Shown here: positions 39,601 to 51,400 of the stretch, piece by piece
How the letters are laid out: every line of letters starts with the position of its first letter
Numbering within the stretch: the stretch's first letter is position 1
NCBI GenBank assembly: GCA_003864495.1
Contig: ML133493.1
Coordinates: 999,820 to 1,063,819, forward strand
Origin: Nemopilema nomurai
Lineage: Eukaryota > Cnidaria > Scyphozoa > Rhizostomeae > Rhizostomatidae
DNA length: 64,000 nt
Direction: 5' to 3'
Position numbers and translations under genes: made by a program
The notes under the pieces: generated by a model
Database searches by the model: none
Told to the model about the DNA's origin: nothing
The model's input: only the letters and a program-made list of their open reading frames with translations

Positions 39601-41766
39601 TTTCCAAAATATAAAGTGGGAATATGATTCCATCTTGCAAAATGGATTAAGGGACACAAATCTTACAAAAAGTGAAAGGCAGAAGTATATATATATATAT
39701 TTCCCAGCCTCTTAGACCCCACATTACAGGTTTTCTAATTTTCTTATTCCTCAAAAGTAACAAGAAGAATCCTGCAAATTCTTTAAAGATGTGCAGACTA
39801 CAATTAACATTCACAATGTGCTTGCAATTCTTCATATTAAAATGAAACATTGATTACATTTAATTGCAACAAGATCTGTTATTCATTGAAAATGGGGCAT
39901 TGTCTTTTCTGAAATTGGATTGCCTTCTCTGAAATTCACTTTCTTCACTAATTTCACTTCATGTGTCAATTCTCCATCCACTTTCTCTTAGAACAAAGGT
40001 TTTGCCAAGACCTGAATTAAACAGAACCTACCCCTTTGGATCTAAAATAGTAAAGCTGGTCTCCTTTTATCTCAAACCATCTTCTTCTAGTCCGTGGGTA
40101 CCGACCACCAATCTTAGACAGCCATCCAGAGTGTAGCTGAGAAGATAAAAAAAGATAACATTTTACAAAATGTTTTTATTGCACATATATGCAGCATTTC
40201 TTCCCTTGGTATGCCCAACTGAATATCTTAAAAAGTAAAATAAAATATAAAAACACATTTATTGCAATGTAGCATGTAATAACCATGTTATTTTTAAATT
40301 ACTTTTGAAAAAACCATAAACATGTTAAAGAGAAAAGCTTCAAATCATTCAAACTGCCTTTGTGATAGCTAGCTATATGCCTAAAACTACAAATTCATTT
40401 CAATACATTTGGCATTTAAAACCCCAAACAATAGTATTGGTAACAGACTTTCAAAGCCTTTAAATTTTCCTCCTGATGACCAGCAGAAAAGGGCCATGTT
40501 AATTTGATTATCACTTTCCCATTTTCTTATTCACATGACTGTTGATTGACAGCTCCGATATCACTTGATTAAAACAGAGGGCATATGCTTGCATCAAAAG
40601 TGTGATGCAAACTTTGACAAGTGATACCACATTGTAATCTAAACTCTTGTTTGCGAAAGTAAAACATTTGGGAGAAGGTAATTAAAATGCTATACTGTTG
40701 CAAAAAAAATGTGGAAGGCTTCGAAATTGTTTATTCATTTAACGAAACAAGTTCCCTGAAGCAAAGTTGCTTTTTAGAATGTTCACAGATGTAGATTAAA
40801 AACTCCGGCATAGAAATGCGTGATCGTTGGCCATTTTGAGAACTTAAAACGTTTCCTTCTAACTAGGAAACACATAAACACGATATATGCAGATTGGCTG
40901 CAGCCACCCATTACAACGTACAGGAGTGCCCGTGATTTGATTACGTTTCGGCTTAGGTCGTTTTTGAAAAGAAGGACGGTGTGAAAATCTTTTTTAATAT
41001 CTTCTAAAAAGGAATTCTTCTAAAAAGGGCCGAGTGATGTACCCCGACAAATCAAAATGACATGAAGTCCCAATTGTGAAATCTGATAACTTCCCTCGCT
41101 GCATGCAGAGAGCTGCAGACATTAAGTCTATATCTTATAAAAACTAAAATTAGGGGAAATTGTGGTACACAAAGGTTCATAATTAAGTGAACTACTCAAT
41201 TCTGTCTACCGATCCTCATTTGCTAAAGATCATATAAAAGACCAATGCATGCCGACGACTGAAGAGAGAGAAATATCATCAACAAGTTAGGACAAAGAGC
41301 AGGACGCGAACTAGGAAGGCACGCTCTGATGACTTCAATCGAGAATCCCGAGGAGTATAGGAAAATGAAATCGACTAGATATACAATTTACCGTTTTTTG
41401 GTGCTGAAGAGTGCTTCTACATGACATTGCTCGGCGCAATTTGCAGCTTTTTAAGGATATTCCAAGGACATGGATTCGCAGTGAGTTTCCTCTTTCTTGA
41501 GATGTTTCTCTCTCACCAGGGCTGTCTCGAGAACGAGACTCGTCCGCCGAGAATCTTCGCCCCACGACCGAAAACGTCCTCATTAATCGATCGTCGCACT
41601 TCGTCGATGAACTCCAAGACGCTCGGTTGGAATCCATTGATACCATCTTTGGAACAATTATCTGAAGTCTACCTTGAACTTGGTCTTGCCGTAGCACCAA
41701 TGTTTTTTCTTGACGAGCAATTTGGCATACTTCCCATGGGTTTCTGTAAACCACAAGGTGTGGCAT
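30671..41766 (-). CDS. Rho GTPase-activating protein, ARHGAP22/24/25 type (PH-RhoGAP-coiled coil)
   Basis: Fourteen phase-compatible exons encode 596 aa: 41392-41766, 40032-40136, 39132-39225, 38659-38777, 38283-38403, 38003-38080, 37161-37295, 36549-36642, 36064-36160, 34699-34865, 34151-34269, 33401-33442, 32254-32407 and 30671-30761 (TAA). Residues about 126-231 form a PH domain (LHSGWLSKIGGRYPRTRRRW to IEQWMKAINIIIYT). Residues about 232-435 form the RhoGAP domain with the arginine finger at about R280 in EEGVFRLSG, then ASLLKAYLRSLPEPVIP and LSNLAVVFGPNVL. A Ser-rich linker follows, then a coiled coil at about 516-590 (VQELATELELQRSQFEVQVQ) and the family-like tail GIQEFCQKFGHVDISIP. This order defines ARHGAP22/24/25 (FilGAP group), cytoplasmic GAPs for Rac/Cdc42. 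The 125-aa Ser/Arg-rich N-terminus is longer than in vertebrates; an in-frame stop precedes the first ATG, but a later Met may be the true start. Confidence 0.92.
32463..32530. repeat. 17-bp tandem repeat, four copies
   Basis: GCCAGTTCCCGAAACAC-type units start at 32463, 32480, 32497 and 32514; the last copy has diverged. The array lies in the RhoGAP intron directly upstream (in gene orientation) of the coiled-coil exon. Confidence 0.9.
32620..32705 (-). repeat. Possible tRNA-derived SINE head
   Basis: On the minus strand the segment contains GCGGATCGGTTAAAGCGCTT, resembling a tRNA D-arm/A-box region, followed about 25 bp later by GTTCTGAGTTTAAGCCCGG, resembling a decayed B-box/T-arm. The spacing fits a tRNA-derived SINE head. 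I did not identify a matching tail or a second copy in the window, so this stays tentative. Confidence 0.35.
33739..34074. mobile_element. MITE-like inverted-repeat element (copy 2)
   Basis: The left end is TACCGCAAATCCTCGAATTA and the right end, reverse-complemented, is TACCGTAAATCCTCGAATTG; both are bounded by TA. Inner arms repeat GGGGGGCTTATTCGAGG and its complement. The element is about 336 bp with no coding capacity and lies in the intron between the exons at 34151-34269 and 33401-33442 of the RhoGAP gene. The TACCG termini and GC-rich arms relate it to the element at 3630-4093. Confidence 0.7.
37866..37896. repeat. (AT)n microsatellite
   Basis: An imperfect AT dinucleotide tract interrupted by one G, in a RhoGAP intron. 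A shorter tract lies near 39686. Confidence 0.8.
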
Positions 41767-44700
41767 CCCACGAACTCTGCTCTCTGTCGACCGTTAAAAT
41801 TCGTTAGTTGTGACGCATCCATCCCTCTATTTACAAACTTTGTCACAAAACTGATCTGACTCAAACCGGTGGGAAATGTATCACGAACTTTAATGCATTA
41901 GCCAATTACCGAACTTTGTCTTTCCCAGAAGTCAGCGGCGATCGGGAAGGAAAACACTTTCCTGCGCATCAAGGCGAATGGCCACGAACCGTTTGCAAAG
42001 TTACTGGTAAAGCAAACACAATTTCTAATTTTCAGTTGAAGAAGGATGAAAAAAAGAAGTACGGGAAATAGCAAAAGCCTATTCAACACAACTGTATTAT
42101 ACCGGTTTGAGTAAAATTTGTCTGAAAGAGAAAAAACTTTGAATATGTTTCATATAATGTAATGTAATCAATATTTAATTGCAATATTTGCCAACTTGAT
42201 CCTCTTCACTAAAAAGTAAATTCTGAATCCCTAATTGTCCATTGGCTAGGCAACAAACTTCATTTTCCAAGTGACTTGACCTATTTGGCAAAAAATGTGG
42301 CATTGTGGTTTGAGCCAAACTTCAGTTGTATCCCGTCGAGGTGCACCAGGGTTATCATAGGTTACGTAAAGGAAGTTACCTTTATTATTTAGGCTCGACC
42401 TGGACATTTTTCACTTGCGATCCTTTTACTATCATATCGCACAAAAGCACTAATGGTACTCAACAAAACCATCAATTGTGGTGCAAACGAGAGATTTCAC
42501 TAATTCACACAATTCACTAGTTGTGGGTTCATTAAGTTACATTTATTTATTTACACCAAGTTACAAGTTACAATCATTTCACAAGTTACAATCGGGTCTT
42601 TAGCAGCTGGAACACCTGTCAACGTGTTTAGAGGCTTCAGGCATATCAATACGGGGGAAGTTGAGGGGATATTACGCCCCCAAATCATCTGTGAAAAACT
42701 GAAAGTTATGACTCAATTGAGTTCGTATGTTCAGAAAAGAATTTGGTTGCAATAAAATGGGAGTATGAGTTCAATGCTTTGGGCTTGCTATGGGTTTTTT
42801 GTGAGTGTGTCGATTGTTATTCCCCCTGACCTAGTAACATAAACATACGTTGTACTCTCACTTCGAACTTCAGAATGAAGCGATACTTTTGAAATGGAAA
42901 GAAAACCACAAATAACTTTGCTCACAATGTATTACACGCTTTTTTATAAGGAACTACCTCAAGGCCTAGTTCCAAAAGTTCCTTATTCGTAGACCTCAAA
43001 TCATAAGATTTTAGTACCAAAAGTTCCTTAAAAGTTCCTTAACTTTCGCTGTACATCAATAAGCCTTAAAACTTAATAGAGAAAGGGGCGAGACAGCATA
43101 TGCAGAAACTACTCAATGAAGCACTTGACACACGAATATCAAACAATCTATGCGAGTATTGGCTACAAATGAATGGAACCGGCTTTTTAGTTCTCGATGC
43201 TTGCAGTTATAAAAAATTTTCAAATCGAAAAGTTCCTTAGTGATTCCGTTTTTAGTAGTATAAGTTCTTTAAATATTTCAGTATTCTACATGTAGGTTCC
43301 TTAGAAAGTAGTTCCTTATAAAAAAAAGCGTGCGATGTGACAAAGTCATCATCAGGGGACAGTTAGTGACAAATACGACTGTGATCAACAAGAGTAACTA
43401 TTGAAACTTTGTTTAGGCCAAATCAGTAAACGCTTAATTTCATGGTGAAATATACTCTGGGTACCAGACGCAAAATTGAAAAGTTTCTAACCATCTGAAC
43501 GTGCCACTTCCATCCAAGGGCAGATTTTCATCCAGGAAATACTTCGAATTTCTCCCTGATAGAGCGGCTTTGTACTGCAATTTTATTGGAGCAAAGCCTT
43601 CCGGAAATGTATTACAGAAATAAGGCTAATTTATAAAGGCAAATGTACATTTGATTCAAATTCATTTGTCAAAAAGTAAATACGTTATCACAATATCCGG
43701 GTTTTTAAAATGTCTTGCCTTCTTTTTTAAATAAATGGAATTGCCAAATGTGCTTTTTATGTAAAACTTATAGACCGCCTGTATTTACAGAGGGAGAAAT
43801 GAATCGACGCAGATGTATGCAACCATCGACTGAAATGACGAGTGGTTGCAACGTGCCAGTGTAGATAGCTTGGTAACTGGCCTTTCCAGTGATTCTTTAA
43901 ATTTTCAGCCTTGTCGTCATTGTTCTACTTCGAGCGAGAGAGTGTAATTTTATTTGTATTACTTATACAGGGTAAAGTTTACAACACAAGGTTGATTTGC
44001 AAAACTGCACTGTTAAAAACCTATCTAAATGCTTTCTAATATAAAAGTAGATAAATGAATTAATACATCATTTGATATACATTAGATGTCAATGCTTATA
44101 TTAAAGTAGGTCAGTAAAATATTTCCTTGAGTACTTATAACTAGAATTTTTAATGAAGACACAATGATGAGATGATTTAGTGAAGAATCATGCTTCTCTT
44201 TTAAAAGTCTGAACGGTTCGGCTTGGGAGACGACAGGCAACAGCGTTACCACCCCGTAGAGCATTGAAAGAAAAATCAAAGAACCACAACTTTAAGCCAT
44301 ATAAAAAAGGCTAGATACAAAAACCACTTGTAAGCAAAAAATTTCAATAAGATAAATACTTTCAGAAAACATTTGGTTATGAACTTTAGTTTCAATGCAA
44401 AGGAAGGGGATAACAAATAGTAAACCATAACAAATCGCAAATAGGAATTTTTCATCAATGAAATTGTCTGTGTATGCAGTATGGATAACCTTCAAGAAAA
44501 TAAATGATTATATCTACTGTTTGATTGCTTTGAAGAACTTTTTGTAAGCTTCTTTCTTCAAGTTTGGATTCAACATGAAGCAATTTGATATCGAATATTT
44601 AGTGGGTATTTAAATACACTCCAAATTTAAAACCACTAGCATTGGTTTGATCGCTCTAGTTCAATTACCATCTTCGTTAATTTTCTCATCGGCCATTTAC

Positions 44701-47700
44701 TCTGCATTCAAATCTAACTAGTAAGTCAACTCTAATTCACAAGAATGTCCTGATGAAGGCAAAAGGGGAATCATAATCATCAAGTCCACATAAGGGGCTG
44801 TGTTCTAATGGTCACATTCCGATGAAATACTTCAGCTAAAACTTCATCTAAAATAGTCTTCGGCACATTTTTTCATTCTCTCGAGGCTTCAGAGGACTAA
44901 ATGCAATGAAATTTTTCAAGGAACAAATGTTAATAAATTATCTATCCTAGAATCACCTTCAAGGGGTGGATGTAGGGAAAATCTGATAAGGTCTTGAAAT
45001 TGATCCTTGAGCAAAATATGAATGAGAGTATTGTAGTGCTGGGCAAAAAACCATCATAAAATGACAATGTTTGTTAAATATTTTGGATGCTGTCAAAGCT
45101 TCTGCTGAACATAACAAAATCAACGTGAAAATAGCTTCATTGACAGGTTTGTCAGATTTCAAGTTTCAGAGAGTGAAAAGCTTATTCCTCTTCTAGTTTG
45201 TCATGTTTGAAAGTATAACCTCGACATGTCAACTTAAATTTCACACGAATATCCTTAAAACTAGCACCAGTGCGTATATCACGGGTAGATTTGCCTATAG
45301 TCATCGCATTTCCATGGATAGGAAAAATCAAGAAATGAAGACAGTCAAACATCAGGAGTCAGACGAAGCTTTGGTTAAAGGAAATCTATGGCAAACTTTT
45401 TAATGAAAGATATTTAAATAATTTAATTCAAGAGCCATAAGTTAACGATGCCTAATTAAACACAAGGATATTTGTTACTTTAATCCCAAGGTCAACTTGC
45501 TAACCCCAAGCACCCTCCGAATCATCACTTTCTTAATGATGTGACAGATAATCATGTCACGTCTGAGAGGAGCTCTCGTCCCTACGTTTCTGTTAATTCT
45601 ATCTGATTGAGTGTTAGTCTGGCACCGTTTAATGACAAGGCACTTAGAATCGTTCCTTTTAATTTTGACATTTTCCGCACTCAGCCTTTTTGTCAACTGA
45701 CATTGAAACACTCCGGGTCCTTTTAAACTGCAATCCTCTCATTTGGCACCTTTATCTCATTAACACAGGTGCATTGTTGTGTTTCCCATCGTCTTCTCGT
45801 AGAATAACGCTGTTAATATTTTTATAAGCAGTTCTTCGCAAGGACCGAAAGACGTCCCCAAGGTATCATTCTGGCTAGATCTGGCCTCACAAAGTTGAAG
45901 ACGAAGCTACCATTGCTGCAGGTGTCATCAACGTAGAAGGTGTCATCAACATGGAAAGAACTGTTTTGTGATACATATGCACCATATGCGAGTGTCTAGA
46001 TGCCAAACAATGGAGATACCTTTAATTCGGTTACTGATGTCATTCCCAGTAATACTAATGAAAAACATAAACCTCTAACGAGTTGAAAAATGTAGCCGGG
46101 GAAAATGTAGAAGACTTTTTCTACCATGCTCTATCATTATACATATAGTGAGACTGGTACCAGGGTATTCCTGCTCACGCACGTTCGCACGGTGTTAAAG
46201 ACTTGTAGGCAAAGCTTTGAATATTTAACTTAATTTGCTTGGGAATGAACTTTCATTCATGGAAGCAAAGAGATTGACCGATGTCCACTGCCAATTTATA
46301 AAATAGACAATGGAAATGCAGCTTTGCAACGAAAGGGAAATTCCGCCTTGTGGAAAGCCCGCTAATTTCTCCAATTTGGAAAGTGTGAACAATGCATTGT
46401 GGATATGACAAACCTTTTGTTGTTATTGTTTTAATTCGAAAGTTTTAGTAATCTAAGAAAAACAACAATAGAGTTCTGAAGCGATGCCGTCAAGAAGTCT
46501 ATTTTAGATATTTCCGAATGGTGATATACCACAAATTGGCAGAGAGATGGCCACATATGTATTGGCTCTTTCCCAACCAAACCTCTGTATCATGGTGATC
46601 TTTTAGGCTTTTCGATGACGTCACAATTTAGAACTCAATCGACATGGAGAAGAGCGAGAACTCAACAATTTCTACTCAATAACATTCTATCAGCTTCTTC
46701 CGATGATTTACACAAAGTATCTTTTCAACTATCTCCAATGTGATCACTTAATCCGATGGTTTACGAGAAGGATCAAGTTTGTTTGATGTATTATTCTTGG
46801 CCACACGATTCTGCATGTTCCTCAGAGCCACGGGTTCCTTGATAAACTGTAGTCACCTAATCATGGCACCTGCTTATTCGAATTTTTGCATTCCGGACGT
46901 CAAAGAGATCTCCAAGCCACTCGAGATCCCTTCTTCTTCTTTTTTGCTATACGCTTTCCAATCGACAACACCTGCTATAAGTCCTTGAAACATCTAAGAA
47001 TTATCTTCCGTTTTTGCGTTTTCCACTTATCTAAGAGCTTGTCGAAGAATTGTTCCAACATTTCGTCCTCCAACATTTTCGGCAGGCATGCATTGATGCA
47101 ATCAAGGTTCTTTCTGTAGGGCAATTTCCTAACTGTTTGTAGTTGCAACAATGCTTCTGGTGCCAAAAAAGCTTTTAACATTTCAAGAATCTAGATTTCA
47201 AAGAAGCAACTCTTAGGAGAGTCTGTTAAGATTTAGAGAAAAGAGAATTATTTGCTTTATGGTATGAGTTCGTCTAGCTGTCTATTCTAAGGAACCTTTC
47301 CGCCGTAGAAATATTCGAAGCTCATGTCAAATCGAAACTTGAAATCAAAAGCAAAAGGGGTTTGATATAAAAAGGAGTACACTTTTGAAAATAGGAACTG
47401 ATTGAGGCCGATTAAAACATAAGTGGTAAGGCAAACGAAAATCATTTTGCAGCCATCTGCAGTTTAATCCTTTAATATCTTTCAAACAAAGACCATACAG
47501 CAACTAGGGCATCGGGTTAATTTTTTCCAAAGATAATATGCAATGAATTGTTGTAAAAGATATGTTTTGCCGTTTCCCGGTGCTTTTCACATATCTGAAA
47601 TGATTTCGAAACTTTTCTAGATTCTTGAAATCGTTGAGAAATTATTCGATAGGTGCATGGGTCTCCGAGATTAGGAGATAAACAAAATGTTGCTGTTATT

Positions 47701-48473
47701 GTTGTGTTGAAATTTGCCCCCCTTAAAATTGTTTTCTGGGGGTCATGGCCCCTTCATAACCCCTCTGCCGGAATTATGACCGCCGCTGATCTTATCTTTT
47801 TAGGCGATCTCTGCCGTACGGAATATCTATTAATATTCGATGGGCGAAAACTCAATTTTTAGGGCTTTTAAGAAATTTTCGATTATTCCCAAAACAATTT
47901 ATGCCGGAATTCCAATAATGCACTGCACAGCGTGGCTAATTATTTTACCACCAAAGCGGAAACTACTTACAGATAGTCGACTAACTGTATTTGTTTCTCA
48001 AAGAAAAACACCTCGTTAATCTATTGTATTTATTAAAACAAGCTGGACAAGCCATTGCAAGCCACCCATTTATTTATCATAGAAATTCAAAGGAATAAAT
48101 GCTTTGATTTATATGTCAGTAAATGAGCCAACATGCTGAGTGTTCTGGTTTCGCCGTCTCATTCTTATCTTCATTCGTTATCAATAAACCGCCCTTGCAG
48201 GACACTGATCATACTTCAAACATTTCATTTTCACGTGAATCTACAATAAGCCAATCACAGGTAGCCATCCTTTGTGGACAAAAGACACCCATTGGTTAAA
48301 GCAATGTTGTTGCACGTGATTTTTGAGTAACCTTTACACTTACAGAGGCTGCCATTTTGAATGTATTCACCTTTGACTTAATGGATTTCAGCCAAGTTTG
48401 ATCCAAGTACACATCGCTACAAAATTCTGTTGGACTATCGAAATAGGAAATCGAGTAGCGACGAAAAAGTTTG
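41767..48473. other. Intergenic region between divergent RhoGAP and SLC25 genes
   Basis: The region separates two divergently transcribed genes and should hold both promoters. I found no supportable exon chain. It contains a foldback element at 42936-43332. A minus-strand frame at 46975-47181 (LPYRKNLDCINACLPKMLED) reads like protein but has no partner exons and no recognised family. Close to the SLC25 start, at about 48290-48325, are a CCAATGGG-type box on the minus strand (CCCATTGG on the plus strand) and a CACGTG. The remainder is AT-rich with short frames only. Confidence 0.55.
42936..43332. mobile_element. Foldback/MITE-like element with TTCCTTATAAAA termini
   Basis: The left end reads ACGCTTTTTTATAAGGAACT and the right end, reverse-complemented, reads ACGCTTTTTTTTATAAGGAA, giving terminal inverted repeats of about 23 bp around a 397-bp element. 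The interior repeats AAAGTTCCTTA several times in both orientations. There is no coding capacity. It is unrelated in sequence to the TACCG-ended elements. Confidence 0.65.
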
Positions 48474-51400
48474 ATGAATTGTAGAAACTCCGTTTCTATC
48501 CACCTGTTTGCAGGAGGGTAAGAGATATTTGTTTTGTCTTACCGTTTCTGATGTGGCTCCCAGCCGTCATGTAATGGCGCACGGCCTACCAATGCATGCC
48601 ACATTGCCGATGTTTCTCACAACATATTTCGTCACTGCAAAGGTTTAATTCCTTCACCCGCGTAATAGTATGCAAGTAGCAAATAGTGTTTTGAAGGGTT
48701 ATTTCCCGGTATCTTTGAACTACGGTTGGCATTTTGTCCACCGATGGGCAAGGCTCGTATCGCTAGGCCTTGCACAGATGGAAAACAATGTCGTGAAGTA
48801 TTAATTCACATTCGTAGTAATTGTACAAAACCCTTGAAAATAGATAAACTATCATGTTAAGGATTTTTTTGCCTGTTGTTTTGATGGTTTTACGTGGCAA
48901 TTAGAAAGGTGTTTACCTTTCAGTTAATCAGATCAGTATAATTCATAAGAAGCTGGTACCTTTCTTTCATTATTCTTGCGGAAATTGGTAATACTGATCT
49001 TGCTTTGTTGTTTTTCGTGAGAAAATTTCAAAATAATCTATTTTTCCTTGAATTTGTGGAAGTACATGTCTAAAAGTGCGAGTGCTTTGTAGCGCCCTTA
49101 TTTGTCTTCGACAGATTTGGGCTAAGGCCCTGAGGAGCTTGGAAAACCCCGGAACGGTTGTAAAGGAGCATCTTACTTGGCTGATAAATAATCTGTTTTG
49201 CGAATTACATGGATTCTAATCAAGAACTAGCCATTGTGTTCTTAAATTATTCTGCCCAATGGCAAATTATAAACAAAGATGTGAGATAAACACCCCTGGT
49301 CCAAAGAATGAGAACCACTGTCGCAACTGAAAAAATGCCGTTTATTCTAAGTTAAGCCGCCATCCTTATGAAAAGTGAAGCACTCCAAGTGTTCACTGTC
49401 GTTTTTGTGAAGACGCTCCTTATAAAATCATCTATTTTTCAGTTCAATGTCACTTATACTGAATTTAACTGATGTGCAGCTTAGTTGAATTGTATACTTA
49501 TGTGGAAGGTGTAATGCTGGAAGGAAATATGTTTCATCCATGATAGAGTTTGAATGTTTCAGTGGCATTTTTTGTAGAGATTGTTAAAGAATTATAAATT
49601 GACTCTTGCAAGCTAGATAGGCAAATAAAAGACACATGAAACTATTTTATGTATTGACTCAAATATGAAGCCTTTAAAGACAAATGTTTTGATTTTCTTT
49701 GTTTTCGTTTGTTACCTTTGCTACACATAAACACTTCTTTGCTTTCAGAGCTGGAGGAACTGTTGCTGCAGTTGTAACATGTCCACTAGAAGTTGTCAAA
49801 ACTAGGCTCCAGGTAATATTAAACTATTTACCTTTCTTATGCAAGTTACCTTTCTTATTGTAAAGGCTTTGTATCTATATATGTTTATATCTGGTTTTCA
49901 TATATTACAGATAATTCATCAAAGCTTTTATTGTTTGCCATTGGTAGATAATTGGAAAGAGCATTTTGCCATTGTAGTCATCAACCCTTTGCAATCAAGT
50001 GACATGAAAATTATATTGTAAACTCTTGATTATTTTACATTCTTATTATTTAATTACTTTTTCTTTTTTATCTTCCTTTTGTTTTCTATCTACATATTTA
50101 TGCAGTTTCATTGCAATTCAGTTTACATGTAATTTTTTAAACTGTCTTTGATTTGTTTTCAAGGCTTCCTCCCCAGTTTTTCAACCTGTCAGAGTTGCCT
50201 CAACTCTTATGAATGCAAATGTGGCAACTTTGCACTCATCTTACCATGCCCCGGTGATAGCTTCAAGGCCATCTGGTATTTTAGCATGTCTCAGGTAACA
50301 TATATTTTCTGTCATTCTGTCAATGCTGTTTTTTATGATCAAATGCAACATGGGCATATGCACTATAGCAATCTTGCAACAGTTCTCTTTTTCACACAGA
50401 GGATAAAACACCTTTCTTGATAAATGTCTCTGACATGGTAAACATTTTCCTGAACTGGTCAAGTGCCATTTTTATTCAATTTCGCTGCCCCCTCATTACT
50501 TGCCTTATTTTTTGTCTGTATCACACAATTTCAAGTGCATATTTTAGAGCTTTAGGGGTTTTTAATAGTTATTAAGCAGTAATGGTAAATTTGGGGTCTC
50601 CTCTCATCTTGAAATACTTGGTCCCAATCCTTGACCATCCAACCAAGCTTGACAATCCTTGACCACTTTGTTGTTATGTCCCACCTTCATCAATAGAAAA
50701 GTTGGAATGTAAAGACTCTGACCCTCTCCTTTCATTTTATCACAACAAAGAGACATTTGCAATGCTTAAGATGATTATGCAGCTATTAAACATCCCTGCC
50801 AGGAATGCCTTGGCAACTAGCCTACTTGGATTAAAAGCACCTGCTATTCTTGCTCAACCAATAGTTTGATGTAGCAAAAATTGATGTTTTCTCAGTTGCC
50901 TCTAATATTTAAGTAACCTCTATAGTGTTTAAAGAAAACTCTTTTATTCAAATAAGGTGCTTTTGCTTAAGTCTGAAAGCAGCATAAAACATTCAATGGT
51001 AATTTGATTCCTAGTTGTTGCTGTATTTAACTGCAGGTTTTCAATAGTGGTTATGGTTAAATTCATCAAAACAAATACCATTTTACCATACTATTATGTA
51101 TTTATATGATTCTACTGGAATAAATTTTTGGAAGCATTCAGAAAAATCAGACACTTTGCCTTCTCCACCAGCTTAGCAAAGAAGTAGAAACTTTAAGAGT
51201 TCAAAAGTGACAAGACAATAGCAAAAAAGACCCTTTAAGGAGTACTTATTTGGCATAGCTGTATTTGGGAATTCATGAAAGCTAGATAAGATGTAATTCA
51301 GTGCACTTTGAATGTTCCGATATCCTGAAGGCACCTAGAAGTGTCTAAGTATGGTTATATCTTATGCATTTGTTTAAATTCTTTTTGTCAATGATTTATA

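Noticed and set aside
46975..47181. 68-aa minus frame with LPYRKNLDCINACLPKMLED
   Set aside because: It reads like protein but is isolated, short and without recognised relatives.
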